A stretch of DNA of 64,000 nt, from contig CAUYUJ010017634.1 in NCBI GenBank assembly GCA_963575745.1, forward strand, positions 60,324 through 124,323. The letters are read 5' to 3'. Position 1 is the stretch's first letter, and every line of letters starts with the position of its first letter. The DNA comes from Prorocentrum cordatum (lineage: Eukaryota > Sar > Dinophyceae > Prorocentrales > Prorocentraceae). The notes beneath the pieces are model-generated. The model had not been told where the DNA came from. It was given only the letters and a program-made list of their open reading frames with translations, and searched no databases. Made by a program: the position numbers and the translations under genes. Shown here piece by piece: positions 1 to 11,167 of this stretch.

Positions 1-854
1 TCGTAATATCGGATATCAGGGAATGTCATTTCCCCACCGCAGACGCGGACAACCCCACCCCAACCGTTCACCTTCTGCCGCGGGAGGTGATCCGTCATTC
101 TCGCTGCCGGTGGGCTCCAGTCGCGCCCTACCCGCAGGAACAGCAGTGGCGAGCAGCTCTGGTGTGTGTTTGGCTCGTCTGCGGTCGAGGGCTTTTCGTT
201 TGCCTGTCGTCCTTCAGTTCTCGCCCACCACGCTCCAGCGCCACACGCTACCCAGTCTGTGAGAGTCAACGCCTGGAGCGTTTCCCGGCTTCCCGCCCCG
301 CGGAGCAGAGCGACACGTTATCCGCTTGCAGGGCGTAGCGTGTCTCCGGGGCCGCCATGGCTACACGCCAAGCAAAAGTGCAGAAGTCCCAGACCGTAGA
401 TTCGAAATTATGCCCCTGGTCGAGGCCCAGCCACATATGCATTGTTGGTGTCGCGCTGTGGCCTAAGCGCCAGCCGCAGCGCAGATAGGCGTTGAGCCCC
501 CCCCCGCATGCCCCGCCAGAGCTTTAATCCGAGTCAAAACCCTGAGATCCGAGACAGTCCCGGCTGGCCTCAGCAGCCCCCCCGAGCATCGCCCAGGGCG
601 CTCTCAACGCCTCAACCCTGGGGCGCGAAGCGCCCCCCGGGACGTCGCCGAAGACGGCGCCAGGGTGTGGAGACCGCCTCCTCCAACTGTGGGATCGCTC
701 CTCCGCCTCCTGCTCCGCTTCCTCCTCCCCCCCCCCGTTCTCCCCCTCCGTCTCTTCCCCCTGTCCAGTTCCTTCCTGCTGCTGCTCCTTCTTCTCCTCC
801 TCCCCCTTTCATGCCTCCTCCTTGGGCTTCAGAGGCAGCCCGAGTGCATTGGAG
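1..854. other. Region upstream of the visible clpP exons; no confident exon
   Basis: No stretch here reads as recognisable protein. It ends in a pyrimidine-rich run (about 705-830) that leads into the first visible clpP exon and is probably the end of an intron. A hairpin-type dispersed repeat lies at 291-357. Any transit peptide and the 5' exons of clpP must be here unrecognised or outside the window. Confidence 0.5.
291..357 (+). repeat. Dispersed hairpin repeat, family G, copy 1
   Basis: The segment runs from CCCGCCCCGCGGAGCAGAG through a GCGACACGTTATC arm and a GTAGCGTGT arm. It closely resembles 24205-24285 and 26578-26655. The arms are inverted (ACACG against CGTGT), so a hairpin can form. 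Confidence 0.6.
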
Positions 855-1570
855 ATGTGGTTGTGGCCGTACCTCCAGGACCGGATCCTCATCCTCGGAG
901 GCCAGGTCAATGACGAGATGGCCAACGTTCTCATCGCGCAGATGCTCTACCTGGCGAACAAGGATAGCGAGAAGGAGATCACGATATACATCAACTCCCC
1001 GGGTGGATCCGTCTCCGCGGGGCTGGCGATCTACGACACCATGCAGTTCGTGCCCTGCGACGTGAACACGGTGTGCTTCGGCATGGCGGCGTCGATGGGC
1101 GCGTTCTTGCTCGGCGCGGGCACCAAGGGGAAGCGCAAGGCCCTGGCAGAAAGCAACTTGCATAATTACTCTGAGGGCTGTCGGAGGTCCGCGCCTGTCT
1201 CCTTGCTCCCCTGGAGCAAGCGGAGCGGGCTGGGGACGGCGCCAGGGGCCCCGCCACAGGGGGGGTCAGCGCCCAGGGTGCGCGGAGCGCGCTGTGGGCG
1301 GCGCCAGCGGCCCCGCCGACCCAACGCATCGGCGCGGACCTCTGGCAGCAGCCGAGCAGATCGTCAGTAGACCTCCTCTTACAAAAGCTGGCCCGGCGTC
1401 TCCTGCGTGACGGCTCTGCGGGACAGGCCGCCCATCTCTCGGGCTCGAAGGCTGGCCTCCTTTTTTCAATATATATTTATATATTATTATTCTCATTATT
1501 ATTAATATTAGTATTATTATTGTTGTTATTATTATAATCAGTAGTAGTATTATTATTAATAGTAATAATA

Positions 1571-1603
<33 letters not shown>

Positions 1604-2787
1604 GTATTGTTGTTATTCATTTATATATATATACATTATATATATATGATTCTGGTCTGCTCGGCTAAGGGAGAGGAGCAGATACGATAAACAGCAGGGG
1701 CAGGAGAAGGAACAGATGCAGCGTTCCCCACTATTCTTCGGCGGCGAGCGAGGGGGTGAAGTGAGAGGGGGAGGACTATTCTTCGGCGGCGAGGGCCTCT
1801 GAGAAGCCCCGCCGCCTTCTCAGATGTTGTCGGTGCCTTCGGGGAAGACCTAAGCAAACTTCTCAGGAGGCCAGGGGACCCCCGAGCCTTCTGATAGAAG
1901 GCCTCCCCCCTCTCACTTCCCCCCCGTCGCTCGCCGCCGATACGACTTGTGCTCATCGGTATGTTTTTACGCCGTCTTGCAGATCCCCCGGAAGGCGCTC
2001 CCCAACTCGCGCATCATGATCCACCAGCCCCTCGGAGGCGCGGGGGGGCAGGCGGCCGACATAGAGATCCAGGCCAAGGAGAGCGGGCGGGTGGTGGCAA
2101 TGGGACAGACAGAAGCCTTGCGTCCAGGTGGGCGCGCTGGCAGGAGAAGAGGAATGAACGAAGGTCACTCGAAACGCTCGACGCACAGAGGTGTGACCAA
2201 ACGCCACACGAAGCATGGAGGTGTGACCAAACACCATACCTGAGCATGACGGTGGTTGACGGAGTCGGCGATGAAAGATCTGTTCACCTCCAAGGGGTGA
2301 CTTTCTTCAATCCGGGCGTTTTTCCTCGATGTCGGCCTCTGGGTCCCGTCATCGGGCCCAGGGCTTCTCAAACAATAATCCCCAGGACGAAACACGATCC
2401 CCAGGGAAGGGAGCGGGATTTTGGGATCGCGGATGGACCAAGATCAGATCGGAGGCTGCCTCTTTGGGGCCCCTTTGGGAGCCCGCAGGGGCCCCAAAGA
2501 GGACCCTGGAGGGGCACCGTTCGGAGGGCTCGTTGCTTCACCCCCCCATCATGCAGGCCACCCCCCCCATTGGCTGCCCGCCCGAGGAGATCCTGTTCCT
2601 GCGCGACATCCTCAACGTGCACCTCGCAGACTTCACCGGGAAGCCGCAGGACGTCATCGAGAAGGACTGCGACCGCGACTACTTCATGACCCCCGAGGAG
2701 GGCGTCGAGTACGGGATCATCGACGCGGTGGTGGAGACCAAGTCTTGGCCGCGGTTGCAGAAGCCAGAGAAGCCGACGATGACGTGA
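855..2787 (+). CDS. clpP: ClpP-type ATP-dependent protease proteolytic subunit, three visible exons
   Basis: Exons are about 855-1139, 1995-2078 and 2587-2787 (stop TGA 2785-2787), all joined in phase 0. ClpP forms the barrel-shaped serine protease that degrades proteins unfolded by a Clp ATPase. All three catalytic residues are in context: Ser in [11 protein letters not shown] (exon 1), His in [10 protein letters not shown] (exon 2) and Asp in [13 protein letters not shown] (exon 3). [11 protein letters not shown] and ALPNSR are also diagnostic. The block from [13 protein letters not shown] to the stop covers the whole mature core, so only N-terminal sequence is missing. An ATG at 855 could open exon 1, but an upstream acceptor (AG at 853-854) is equally possible, so the true start is unresolved. 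The sequence is of the plastid/bacterial ClpP kind; a plastid location is an inference because no transit peptide is visible. The first intron starts GC and the second starts GA. Confidence 0.88.
1455..1650. repeat. AT-rich (ATT)n/(TA)n tract inside clpP intron 1
   Basis: Nearly 200 bp of degenerate ATT/TTA/TAT units stand out sharply against the GC-rich surroundings. No coding potential. Confidence 0.9.
1738..1940. mobile_element. MITE-like element, family E, copy 1
   Basis: The left end TCGGCGGCGAGCGAGGGGG and the reverse complement of the right end start with the same TCGGCGGCGAGCGA and continue through a shared GAAGTGAGAGGGGG. This gives terminal inverted repeats of about 34 bp. Part of the left end (ACTATTCTTCGGCGGCGAG) recurs internally near 1780. 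A shorter copy with the same ends is at 19045-19178. No clean target duplication was seen. The element lies 54 bp upstream of the clpP exon 2 acceptor. Confidence 0.7.
2079..2586 (+). other. clpP intron 2 (GA donor, AG acceptor)
   Basis: Continuity of DIEIQAK with EILFLRD places the junction at AAG/GAGAGC and CCGAG/GAGATC. GAG is directly repeated at both ends, so the exact cut is ambiguous by up to four bases, but no placement gives a GT donor. Bases 2320-2410 resemble a diverged copy of repeat family H. Confidence 0.7.
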
Positions 2788-3119
2788 GATTGGGGGGCAT
2801 TTTTCTCCAGCGCCGTCCCTACTTCCTTCTTCTGAGTTGTTTCCCCCTCCCTGTCCTTCTCTATTCGGTAGCGCATGTGGGACAATGACCAAGAATTGCC
2901 AGGGGTGGGCGTGAACGCTGCGGCGCGAGGGACGATGCTCCATAAGTCGGGCTCCAGGTTCGAAGACAAATCTAGACCTCCCCCCATCCCTCCCTCGCGG
3001 TCTTCGGCGTGCGCGCGCCGATGATCGATCGACACCCTGCAGGTGTGGGAGCAGTAGCGGAGGAGGAGAAGGAGGAGGAGGTGGAGGAGGAGGAGGGTGA
3101 GGAGGAGGAGGGGGACCAG
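2788..3119. other. clpP 3' flank
   Basis: No second gene is visible. A short GGA-rich tract (3055-3112) abuts the repeat that follows. No AATAAA-like signal is apparent, which is usual for dinoflagellates. Confidence 0.5.
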
Positions 3120-3670
3120 TGCAAGCCCAAGGCTCACCAACGATGTTGGAATACACCCTCGCTCCAAGCTCCCTCTTCGCGGGCCCCTGCAAGGAATCAT
3201 TTCCACTGCGGGAAGTGCCCCGATGGGAGACAACCGGTTGAAGATGTTGAAGCGTGCCAAAACACCATTCTCAGGACTCCAGCGCCACGAATCAATTTGA
3301 CTGCTGCGTTTTGACGATCCTGAATCGTCCCCGAACGCCATTCCTGCGACTTCAACACCGCGAATCAACGGAACTGCTGCGCACCGAGAATCTTAAAACG
3401 TTCCAAGACACCGTACTTGGTACGTTGACCATGGGAGCCCGTGGAACTCTTGCAAATGTTTCAACGAATGTGCGCGGCGCGAAGGCGAGGGCCACAATTG
3501 GAAATAAGCCGCCTTCAATCCTTATAACTGCTGCAATGTCTAATCGAATGCGCGCGGCGCCAAGGCGAGAGCCACATCTTGAAGACGGCCCGCCCGCAGC
3601 CCGTGAAGCGCTTTAGATCTCTGTTGACGAAGTGGCGCGGCGCTCCGGCGAGAGCCACATTTTGGAAGCT
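3120..3670 (-). repeat. Dispersed ~560-bp element with internal ~81-bp tandem units, family J, copy 1 (inverted)
   Basis: This is the reverse complement of 52780-53365. Shared blocks include the CACCGCGAATCAACGG motif and the GCGAGAGCCACAT motif, which recurs at about 3490, 3571 and 3652 (period near 81 bp). In both copies the same end of the element abuts a GAG/CTC microsatellite (3055-3112 here). Confidence 0.65.
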
Positions 3671-3787
3671 GCCCGCCCCCGAGTTGTGGAATTCTAGGAT
3701 CACGGATGGTGAGGAGTCTCGCGCGACACGCCCGGCCCGCCCTTCCGACTGGCCGTTGGGTGCGGGGAGGCCTCGACCGAGGTAGGG

Positions 3788-3996
3788 GTGGCTCGGGCCG
3801 AACGACAGGGGGGGGGATAGGGAAAGGGGGGGTTGCGAAATCTGCGGCATGCAGCTGGTTTCGGCCCCGGCCGCGGGCCCATTCCTCGATGCATGGGCGC
3901 CTCCGGGCGCCGAGAGGCCCTGGGAAAATCAGCCACGCGAGGTGATTCTCTGCCCTACCCTCTGCCATCCCCCCCGTTCCGTTCCCCCCGAGTGGC
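3788..3996. mobile_element. MITE, family A, copy 1 (199 bp) with GTGGC target duplication
   Basis: The element is 3793-3991, flanked by GTGGC at 3788-3792 and 3992-3996. Its ends are TCGGGCCGAACGACAGGGGG and the complementary CCCCCGTTCCGTTCCCCCCGA. The interior has GCATGCAGCTGGTTTCGGCC and a GGAAAATCAGC...GTGATTCTC hairpin shared with copies at 12751 and 48215. It has no coding capacity, so an external transposase is required. Confidence 0.9.
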
Positions 3997-4039
3997 CACG
4001 CCACCTGGAGGAGCCTCCCGGGCGCCTCGCGCAGGTGCT

Positions 4040-4290
4040 CGTGCCGGCGCCTGGCTCCCTTCCTCCCCCTCCTCCTCCTCCTCTCCTCCCTTCCTCCTCT
4101 CCTACTCTCCTCCTCTCCTCCTCTCCTCCCTCTCCTCCCTCTCCTCCCTCTCCTCTCCTCCTCTCCTCCTCCTCCCTTCCTCCTCGCCTCCTCGCCTCCT
4201 CTCCTCCCTCTCCTCCCTCTCCTCTCCTCCTCTCCTCCTCCCTTCCTCCTCTCCGCCTCGCCTCCTCGCCTCCTCCCCGGGCCCTCCGTG
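4040..4290. repeat. Polypyrimidine CCT/CTC low-complexity tract
   Basis: About 250 bp of imperfect CTCCTC and CCCTCTCCT units. The open frames here (poly-S/P/L, poly-E/R on the other strand) are by-products. Confidence 0.9.
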
Positions 4291-4381
4291 ATTGCCGCGC
4301 CTCTTGTGCCGGCCCGGCCGCGCGCGCGCGGCGCGCGCCCGGGGTGCAGCGTGCCACCCGTTGGGTGTGGCGCCAGGGCTC

Positions 4382-4512
4382 GGCATCTCTCGGACGTGTG
4401 CGTTTTCTTTCGTCGGCGAGGGCCCTTTTGAGGAGCAGGCTGGGTCATCTTACGAACAAGTAGGCGCCCGAAGCCGAACAGGGCGCGAGGAACGGACGTC
4501 CGAGCGGTGGCG
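4382..4512. mobile_element. MITE-like element, family F, copy 1
   Basis: The left end has TCTCGGACGTGTGCGTTTTC and the right end is its approximate complement (GACGTCCGAGCGGTGG). A second copy with longer inverted ends is at 53882-54015. Shared internal words include TCGGCGAGG and GAGGAGCA. No clear target duplication. Confidence 0.6.
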
Positions 4513-5006
4513 AGCGGACGGGTCATATGCGGAGGCGGGGCGCGCGTCGAGGGAAAACGTCGACGGGCTGCCGGCGGAGAGGGGGGGATGGAGGGGGACA
4601 GCGGGCGATGCGTGGTGGGGGGGCGGCAGACGGGGGGGAGGGGGCGAAGGAGGGTACACCCATCAGACATCGCAGAAGCAAGAAAGAATCGTCATGGGCC
4701 CTTGGTTTCGTTCGAGAAAACCGAGGATCTGGACTTGACCCTGGGCGTTTCTTGGAGCCTCGTCTCTTCGTCGAGCGTTCGGATAGCTGGACCTGGGCAC
4801 GCCTCCTTGCACCCCCGCCGATCGCCCACCACTCTAAGCAACGCCTAAGGCGAAGGAGGACCCACTGCCTCCTGGGCGTCGTGGAAGGGATCTTTGTGGC
4901 TGCTTGGTGTCTCGCTCCGCGGGGCGCGCCTCGGGCCCCGGCAGCGTTGGAGGCACGACTCGCGACGAGAGATCGGCCCTGTTGGTTGAGTTACGGGGAT
5001 CTTGTG

Positions 5007-5155
5007 GCAGCGGAGGAGGAGGAGGAGGAGGAGGAGGAGGAGGAGGAGGAGGAGGAGGAGGAGGAGGAGGAGGAGTAGGAGGGAGGGAGGGAGGGAGGGA
5101 GGGAGGGAGGAAGAGGAGGAAGAGGAGGAAGAGGAGGAGGAGGAGGAGGAGGCAG
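5007..5155. repeat. (GGA)n and (GGGA)n microsatellite
   Basis: A near-perfect GGA run (5010-5073), then GGGA units, then GGA again. Open frames through it are artefacts. Confidence 0.95.
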
Positions 5156-5329
5156 CGCGGTGCCCGTCACGTGTTCCAGGACCCCTTGCATCTAGCAGTA
5201 CTCCAATTCCAAAGGCGCCAGTAGCCTCGCGCCCGTATGCTCGGCAACGTCCGCTGGCACTGCTGGATCCAGGGGCGGTGTCTGGATGGCTGCTGGTGTG
5301 CCGAGCAATGCAGGGTTTGGTTGGGTTAC

Positions 5330-6755
5330 GTCATTATCGGTGTCGAGCAAGGGTAGTCTTAAAAGTGTTGTGCGAAGCTTACTTACACATTAACCAAGAT
5401 CACGCAGGGTGTTAAACGCTGTGTATGCGTGTTTTGTTATGTTGTGCTCTGTGTGTTACGTCGTGTTTGTTTACGGTGAGTTTCAACGCTGTGTTGTTGA
5501 CGTTGTGGTTGCTACAGGGTGTTGCTGACTGTTTGTTGTTTACGGTGTGTTGTGTACGATGTGTTGGTTGGCGGCGTGTTGGTTGGCGGTGTGTTGTTTG
5601 CAGTGTGGTGTTTCTGGTGTGTGATTTACGGTGTGTTGTTTACGGTGTGTTTTTCTCAGTTGGTGGTTTCTACGTTACGTTGTCAAGTGAGTTATAGTTA
5701 CGTCGTGGCTTCTACGTTGTGTGTTTACGCTGTGGTATGTGTGTTTCGTTGTGATGTTGTTCGTTGTGTGTTCGACGGTGTGGTTTCTCTGTTGTGGCTT
5801 TGACGCTGTACTTCTCACGACTTGCCTCTCTTATCTGTGTGCTTGATAGTGTGTCCTAGAGTGTATCCTATGTTGTGACCGTGTGTTGTTTACGGTGTGC
5901 GCTCTGCGGTTCGTTTGTTATCAAGCTTTGTTTTGTAGATTGAGTGTTTTTTACAGTATGCTTTATCCCTTGTACTTGTTCCTGTGTGTTCCATGTTGTG
6001 GTTTCACGTTGCGTGTTCACGTAGTGTCATTCCGTTGTTTTGTTGTTCGTGCTGTGTTGTTTCTATGTACTCGTGTTGTGGAGTGTGATTTGTTCGCGCG
6101 ACGCTGGCACCGTTACAAAAACAACACATGCAAGTATCATGACCCACATCTTCAAAGTTGCAGTGCCGCGTAACGTTTGATACTTGGTATTTCCCGCGCT
6201 GCGGTTTTACAGTGTGTTGCTCGGTGGTTCTTTGATCATGTACTTGCATGAGGTTTGCGCTGGGGCTAGTTTGCGCGTTGCAAAGAGCCGCCACGCAATA
6301 ATGTTCAGCTACTTCAAAGTTGCACGGCCGTTTGGGGTTGTCTACGCTGTGTGGTTTTAATGCTCTGCGCTTACGTGCTGCTGTGTTTTACGTGGCGCTT
6401 TGATTGTAGTGTTTGGGGGTTCGTACGATGGCTAGTTCGCGCGGCGCGAGGGGCGGTCATGTATTTCAGAGGTGCAGTGCTATGTCTTCGCTTTGGTTTT
6501 ACGCTGTGCTTCTTTTGTGTGGTGTTCTTGTACGCTGTGTTGTTCGCACTGTGTTTCTACGCTGTGTGTGTGTGTGTGTTTAACGTGGTGGGTGTGCGTC
6601 CCGTGGTGCTTGTTACGTAGTGTTGTTTGAGCTGGGTTGTTAAGGCTGTGTTTCCACGCTGTGTGTTAAACGCTATGATTTGTACGTTGTGTGTTTTTAC
6701 GCTGTGTGGTTTGCGTGGTGTTTTCTTACGTGGTGCTACTTACGTGGTGTTGCCC
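5330..6755 (+). repeat. GT-rich left arm of a giant degenerate inverted repeat
   Basis: About 1.4 kb dominated by diverged units such as TTTACGCTGTGTG, TACGGTGTGTTG and CTACGTTGTG. The consensus TACGCTGTG is the exact complement of the CACAGCGTA motif that fills 6905-8440. Its frames give Val/Cys/Leu/Phe-rich peptides that are shadows of the repeat. Confidence 0.85.
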
Positions 6756-6772
6756 CCTGGGGCAATCCGGAG

Positions 6773-6903
6773 GCCTTGGCGGGCCCATCATCACCATCAA
6801 CATGTTCATCATGACCGCTGTCTGCATCATTGCCGACATCGCCCGAAACATAATGGTCTTCCGCCTCATCGCCATCATCCGCAATTTCCCCTTTTCGGGG
6901 GGT
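6773..6903 (+). CDS. Exon-like core between the two inverted arms; hydrophobic, family not recognised
   Basis: This is the only non-repetitive stretch between the arms. After AG at 6771-6772 the + strand reads as a smooth hydrophobic peptide containing GPIITINMFIMTAVCIIAD and then IARNIMVFRLIAIIRNFPF. It could be a membrane segment followed by a basic amphipathic helix. A GT lies just beyond (near 6904). I do not recognise the family. Because the DNA is rich in CATCATCA words it could also be a decayed trinucleotide array, so coding status is uncertain. No other exon of the same protein was found nearby. Confidence 0.35.
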
Positions 6904-6904
6904 A

Positions 6905-8440
6905 GTGGGCTAGGGGCACACCATAGGAACAGCAACGTAGAACCACACAGTGTGAACCACACAGAGCAGCACAGCGTAACACGCATAGAAAACTCCAACG
7001 CAGAAACCACACCGCAGGAGCCACAATAATGAACACACAGCGTGGAAGCACGACGTCGAAACCTGAACAGGGGAAAGGACGTGGACGCCACAGCGTAAAC
7101 AGCACAACGCACGTACAACCACACAGCGTAGAAACCAGAGGGTACAAGGCACAGCGTAGAAACCGCAGCGTATGAAACACAGCGCAGGCATCACAACGTG
7201 GAACCAGCAGCGTTACCAGCACAACCTTGGAATTGCCACATAGGAGCGACAACGTAGAACACACCACCCAAACCACAGGGTAACAACGACACAGCGTGGA
7301 AAAGCTCCCGAATGGGCGAACCACAACATAAGAGCCACACGCAGAAAACACACACGGTACGAAGCACTACGTGGCACACTGGATGCACAACGCAGAACAC
7401 ACAACCCAAATCACAACGTAAACACAAGACAGTGATCAAGCCTAGCGTAAGCCAAACGCAGCGTAAACTATCCCAGCGTAACTAACACAGCGTAGAAACA
7501 CAGCGTAACAGCACAGCGTTAGAAGAACAACGCAGACACCATAACGTGTAATCGCAGCGCAGACGACGCAGCGTTGACACCACAACGTGGAACACACACG
7601 GGAGAACAATCACACCATAACCACCACGCTTGAAGACAACGTAGGGAACCACAACGTAGGAATCACATTGTAGGGGTCACGACGTGATAACAAGATAGTA
7701 GAACACAGCGTGCCCAAACACATCGTGCAACAGCACAGCGTAACAACCACAGCGGAGCAACACAGGGTAGAACCCACATTCATGAAAACACAGCGCACAA
7801 CCCGCAACAGCGGAACCACACCAAGGACTCCACAGCGTATACGTAGCACCATAGGAAAGACAACGTAGACACACACGCTCGGATACTGAAATGGAAACAC
7901 ATTAGAAATCACACCACAAACGCACAGCGTAAACTCTCACTGCGTAGAAGCCACAGCGTACCAACAACACAGAGTAAAGCATCACAGCGTGGAACACACA
8001 GCGTCGACACCGCAGCGTACAAACCACAGCATCGAACCCACAGCGCTAAACATACGGCGTAGAACACACAGCGTAGACACCACAGCGGAAAACAATCAAC
8101 AACACAGGGTAGAACGGATTTCCAATGGAATAATCACATCGGAAGAACCACAGCAGCATAACCACAAGCAGGATAGCCACAACGTGGGACGCAAGGTCGA
8201 GAAACAAACGCAGGATACACACCATAAGAACACAACCTGGAGACACCCGCCAACTCACAGCGTACACAGACACAGCGTACACCATTACATAACAAACACA
8301 TCACACACCATGCATCAACCACAGCGTCACTTACACCACGGCGGGCACCAAACAGGGTCGACGACACAGCGTGAAACCACAGCGTACCAGCGCACAGCGA
8401 ACCACAGCGTACACAAACCACAACGTAACCAACGTGAATT
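6905..8440 (+). repeat. AC-rich right arm of the giant degenerate inverted repeat
   Basis: About 1.5 kb of diverged 10-20 bp units built on CACAGCGTA, often as CACAGCGTAGAAACCAC. The motif occurs dozens of times in this orientation and is the complement of the left-arm motif. Base composition flips abruptly from GT-rich to AC-rich across the 6773-6903 core. Confidence 0.85.
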
Positions 8441-9406
8441 CTTGGTCAAGGCCCGCACTCGTTGTCGAGGGCCCCAAGGTGGCGCATATCTCGCCTGCTC
8501 ATCCAGGCCGCGAGCGGGTTGGTGTGGATGGGTTCGTCGCCCGTGGGTCGCAGAGCTGGGAAGGAATTGCAGGGCACAGGGGAGATCGCCCGCCGGTGTG
8601 CATTGTGCGTTGGGCGTGTATGGGTATGACACGGGACCAGAAGGGGTGAACATCTAAAGTAGCGAAGGCATTTGGGACATTGGGCCAAGTCATCTTTGTC
8701 ATCAGAGCTCAAGCCATGTGTCAAGCTTGAGACTTGCATGGGACTTGGGAGTTCTAGGTGCTAGAAGCACCAGCTGTACAAGGAGTACGGGCGCACACAT
8801 TACCATTAGAGTCGTTTCATACATTGTATATGTGTTGGCAGACTTGCCATGCTGATACTTATCGAAGTACCAAACGGGTCAGAAGGGGCTGAACAAGTGT
8901 TCGACGAGTCATGTGCATTGCAATCCTGACTGCGGTGCGCATCTGTATCACGCGAATCGCGTGTCAGAGGTGTACGCATATGCGTCCCCTTCCGTAGTTT
9001 CCGCTTGTCTTTCTTTCCGTATTTTTTCACTTCCTCGCGACGCACACATAGTGATAGTGTTTCCTTTTTCTTCCTCCTTTTCTCCTCATCTTCTCCCTCC
9101 CCCCCTTCCTCCTCCCTCCTTCTGCTATTTCTCCTCCCACCGCTCCTTCTCGTCCCCCTCCTCGTCGTAGTCCTCTTTCGGCTTACCCCCATCCTCATCA
9201 TCAGCCCTCTTTCGTCACCACTGACCTTCCGCCTCGGCCACCTCCCCCCACAGCCATCCTTTTCTTTCATCCTCCCGCCCTCCTGCCCCTCCCGAGCTCC
9301 CTCAACCTCCTCCCCCTCCCCCACCCTAACCCTTCAAACCGTCCTAATCCTACCCCTCCAGTTCCCTCCCGCCCCTTCTCCTCTTCCTTCGTTCTCGGCG
9401 AGTGAG
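8441..9406. other. Unannotated stretch before the first KH exon
   Basis: 8441-8660 reads open in one + frame (containing LVVEGPKVAHIS) but matches no family I know. 9060-9390 is pyrimidine-rich and probably leads into the acceptor of the exon at 9407. Nothing else is supported. Confidence 0.4.
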
Positions 9407-9478
9407 GTCATAGGCAAGCAGGCGCAGACCATCATCGAGATCCGCGAGAAGAGCGGCGCGTTCAAGGTGGACGCGCGG
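9407..9478 (+). CDS. KH-domain exon (first KH segment), RNA-binding protein
   Basis: After a long polypyrimidine run and AG (9405-9406) the sequence encodes VIGKQAQTIIEIREKSGAF followed by KVDAR. This matches the KH core: the VIG-x-x-G region, then the helix I-x-E-I and the strand after SGA. KH domains bind single-stranded RNA or DNA. The usual GxxG loop is degenerate here (GKQA), as in many secondary KH repeats. The CGG/GAC junction at 9478/9479 gives a GA donor like those of the later KH exons. The matching second half was not located with confidence. Membership in the same gene as the exons from 30870 on is inferred from strand, family and splice style. Confidence 0.6.
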
Positions 9479-9934
9479 GACCAGCGTGCCAGCGGCGGTG
9501 GGGATATGGAGGGTGGAGTGGGAAGCGGGAACAAAGTACTGGCGGAAGGTTCCAGGACATTTCTGTAGTGTTCTCAATGTTTGGGGTTTTCGAGATTCTG
9601 TGTGGTTTTGATCAGCTGTGCCTCGTCGAGAGCGTTCTGGGGATGCCGGGGTAGTCCCGAACGGCCGTTGAGGCCCGACATCCACCAGGGGTGTCACCAA
9701 GCGGTTCAGTCTGTTCGGCTGAGTCGCAGTCGACTCCGCTCTGTCGGTTCAACTCGGTCGGTTTTCGTGTCGTTGCGGCGTCGCCGCGACTTACTAAGCT
9801 GCTTTGCCCGCCTGTCTCGGTCGGTTTCGGTTTCGCTGTCGGTTCTGTGGGGTTCTGGTTGTGGTGTCGCTGTGGACAGCCTTGGGAACGGAGGAACCGT
9901 TCGTGCGCATGCGTGTGTGCGTGTATGTGCGTGT

Positions 9935-10600
9935 GCGTGTGATGGTGATGTTGATGGTGAGGATGCTGATGATGCTGATGATGCTGATGATGCTGATGAT
10001 TATGGCGATGATGGTGATGACGTTGCTGTTGATGATGATGCTGATGATGACGATGATGCTGACGACGATGGTGATGCTGATGTTGAGGCTGATGCTGATG
10101 CTGAGGCTGATGCTGATGATGTTAATGATGACGATGATGATGCTGATGCTGATGATGACGATGATGATGATGCTGATGATGATGCTGATGATGATGATGA
10201 TGGTGATGCTGCTGCTGATTATGATGGTACTGGTGTGTGTGTGTGTGTGCGTGTGCGTGTGCGTGTGGGTGTGCGCGTGCGTGTGTGTGAGTGTGTGTGT
10301 GTGTGCGTTCGAGCGCAAAAGCGCGCTGCAGGAGCGCCTGTGTGCGCCGGTACGCGTGGGGCGTGCGCGTGCGGGGCAAGGAGGGCCAGGGGGTCCAGTG
10401 CGCGCGTGGGCGAGCGGCTCCGTCCTCCTCCTCCGCCTCCTCCTCCTGCTCCTTCTCCTCCTCCTCCTCCTCCTCCTCCTTCTCCTCCTTCTCCTTCTCG
10501 TCCTCCTCCTCCTCCTCCTCCTCCTCCTCCTCCTCCCCCTCCTCCTCCTCCTCCTCCTCCTCCTCCTCCTCCTCCTCCTCCTCCTCCTCCCCCCTCCCCC
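9935..10600. repeat. Compound microsatellite: (GATGCT)n, (GT)n, (CTC)n
   Basis: 9935-10225 is GAT/GCTGAT, 10228-10310 is GT-rich, and 10425-10600 is CTC-rich. A short unique spacer separates the last two. Poly-D, poly-M and poly-S/L/P frames here are artefacts. Confidence 0.95.
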
Positions 10601-10963
10601 TCCGCCTGGTGCGCCCCAGGCCACCAGCAGGCCCAGTGACTGTTCTTCTTCCGTGAAGGACGTGGGCTCCAGGCTGGCTGTCAGTAAGTTCACTTGTTTG
10701 GCGTGTCATGCGCGCGTAGGGGGGCAAGCCAGTATCCCACTCGATGAGAAGCCAACTGCGACGTCCCATTCCCAAAGAGTGTCCGCTCAGAAGAGGTGCA
10801 CCCCCCAGGTCGGATCCTCTATGGACGCCGGGTCCTTAGACCCCCCCGTGTCCCTCGTGAAGAACACAGCAGCCGGGCGCAGAGGGGTTGGCGCCGAGTC
10901 TTTCCTGGGGGGCGCGCGGCAGTCTGCAGAGCTTGTGCAAGAGACACGTTGTTGTGTCTTGCG

Positions 10964-11167
10964 ATCCTACCCTTGTGGAGGAGGATCAACGGCGAGGAAG
11001 CATGTTGCCAAATAAGTTCCAGATGTCTAGAACATGTGTTAAACTTATGTTCGACCTGTAAAAGCATGTGTTTAGCATTTTCAGGACATGTTCCGAAATT
11101 ATAAACACACTTTAAATTCAATGATAGGAGTGTTAGGGTGTCCATGGTCGTGGCATCCACAATCCTA
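10964..11167. mobile_element. MITE-like element, family C, copy 1, with ATCCTA direct repeats
   Basis: The element (about 10970-11161) is flanked by ATCCTA at 10964-10969 and 11162-11167. Its ends are short inverted repeats (TTGTGGAGG and GGCATCCACAA). The interior is AT-rich with ACATG/CATGT palindromic words. Relatives are at 26960-27125 and 43258-43354. Confidence 0.7.

Larger units (their letters stand above)
1140..1994 (+). other. clpP intron 1 (GC donor, AG acceptor)
   Basis: Protein continuity (GTKGKRK followed by ALPNSR) places the junctions at AAG/GCC and GAAG/GCG. The donor is therefore GC. A short GC direct repeat is shared at the two junctions. The intron contains an AT-rich microsatellite tract (1455-1650) and a repeat with terminal inverted repeats (1738-1940). 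Confidence 0.8.

Noticed and set aside
5330-8440. CRISPR-like array because of regular short repeats
   Set aside because: Units are degenerate, of variable length and without spacers; the genome is eukaryotic.
9581-10639. Long open frame rich in Asp, then Pro
   Set aside because: It is the translation of GAT, GT and CTC microsatellites; the complement and other frames are equally open.
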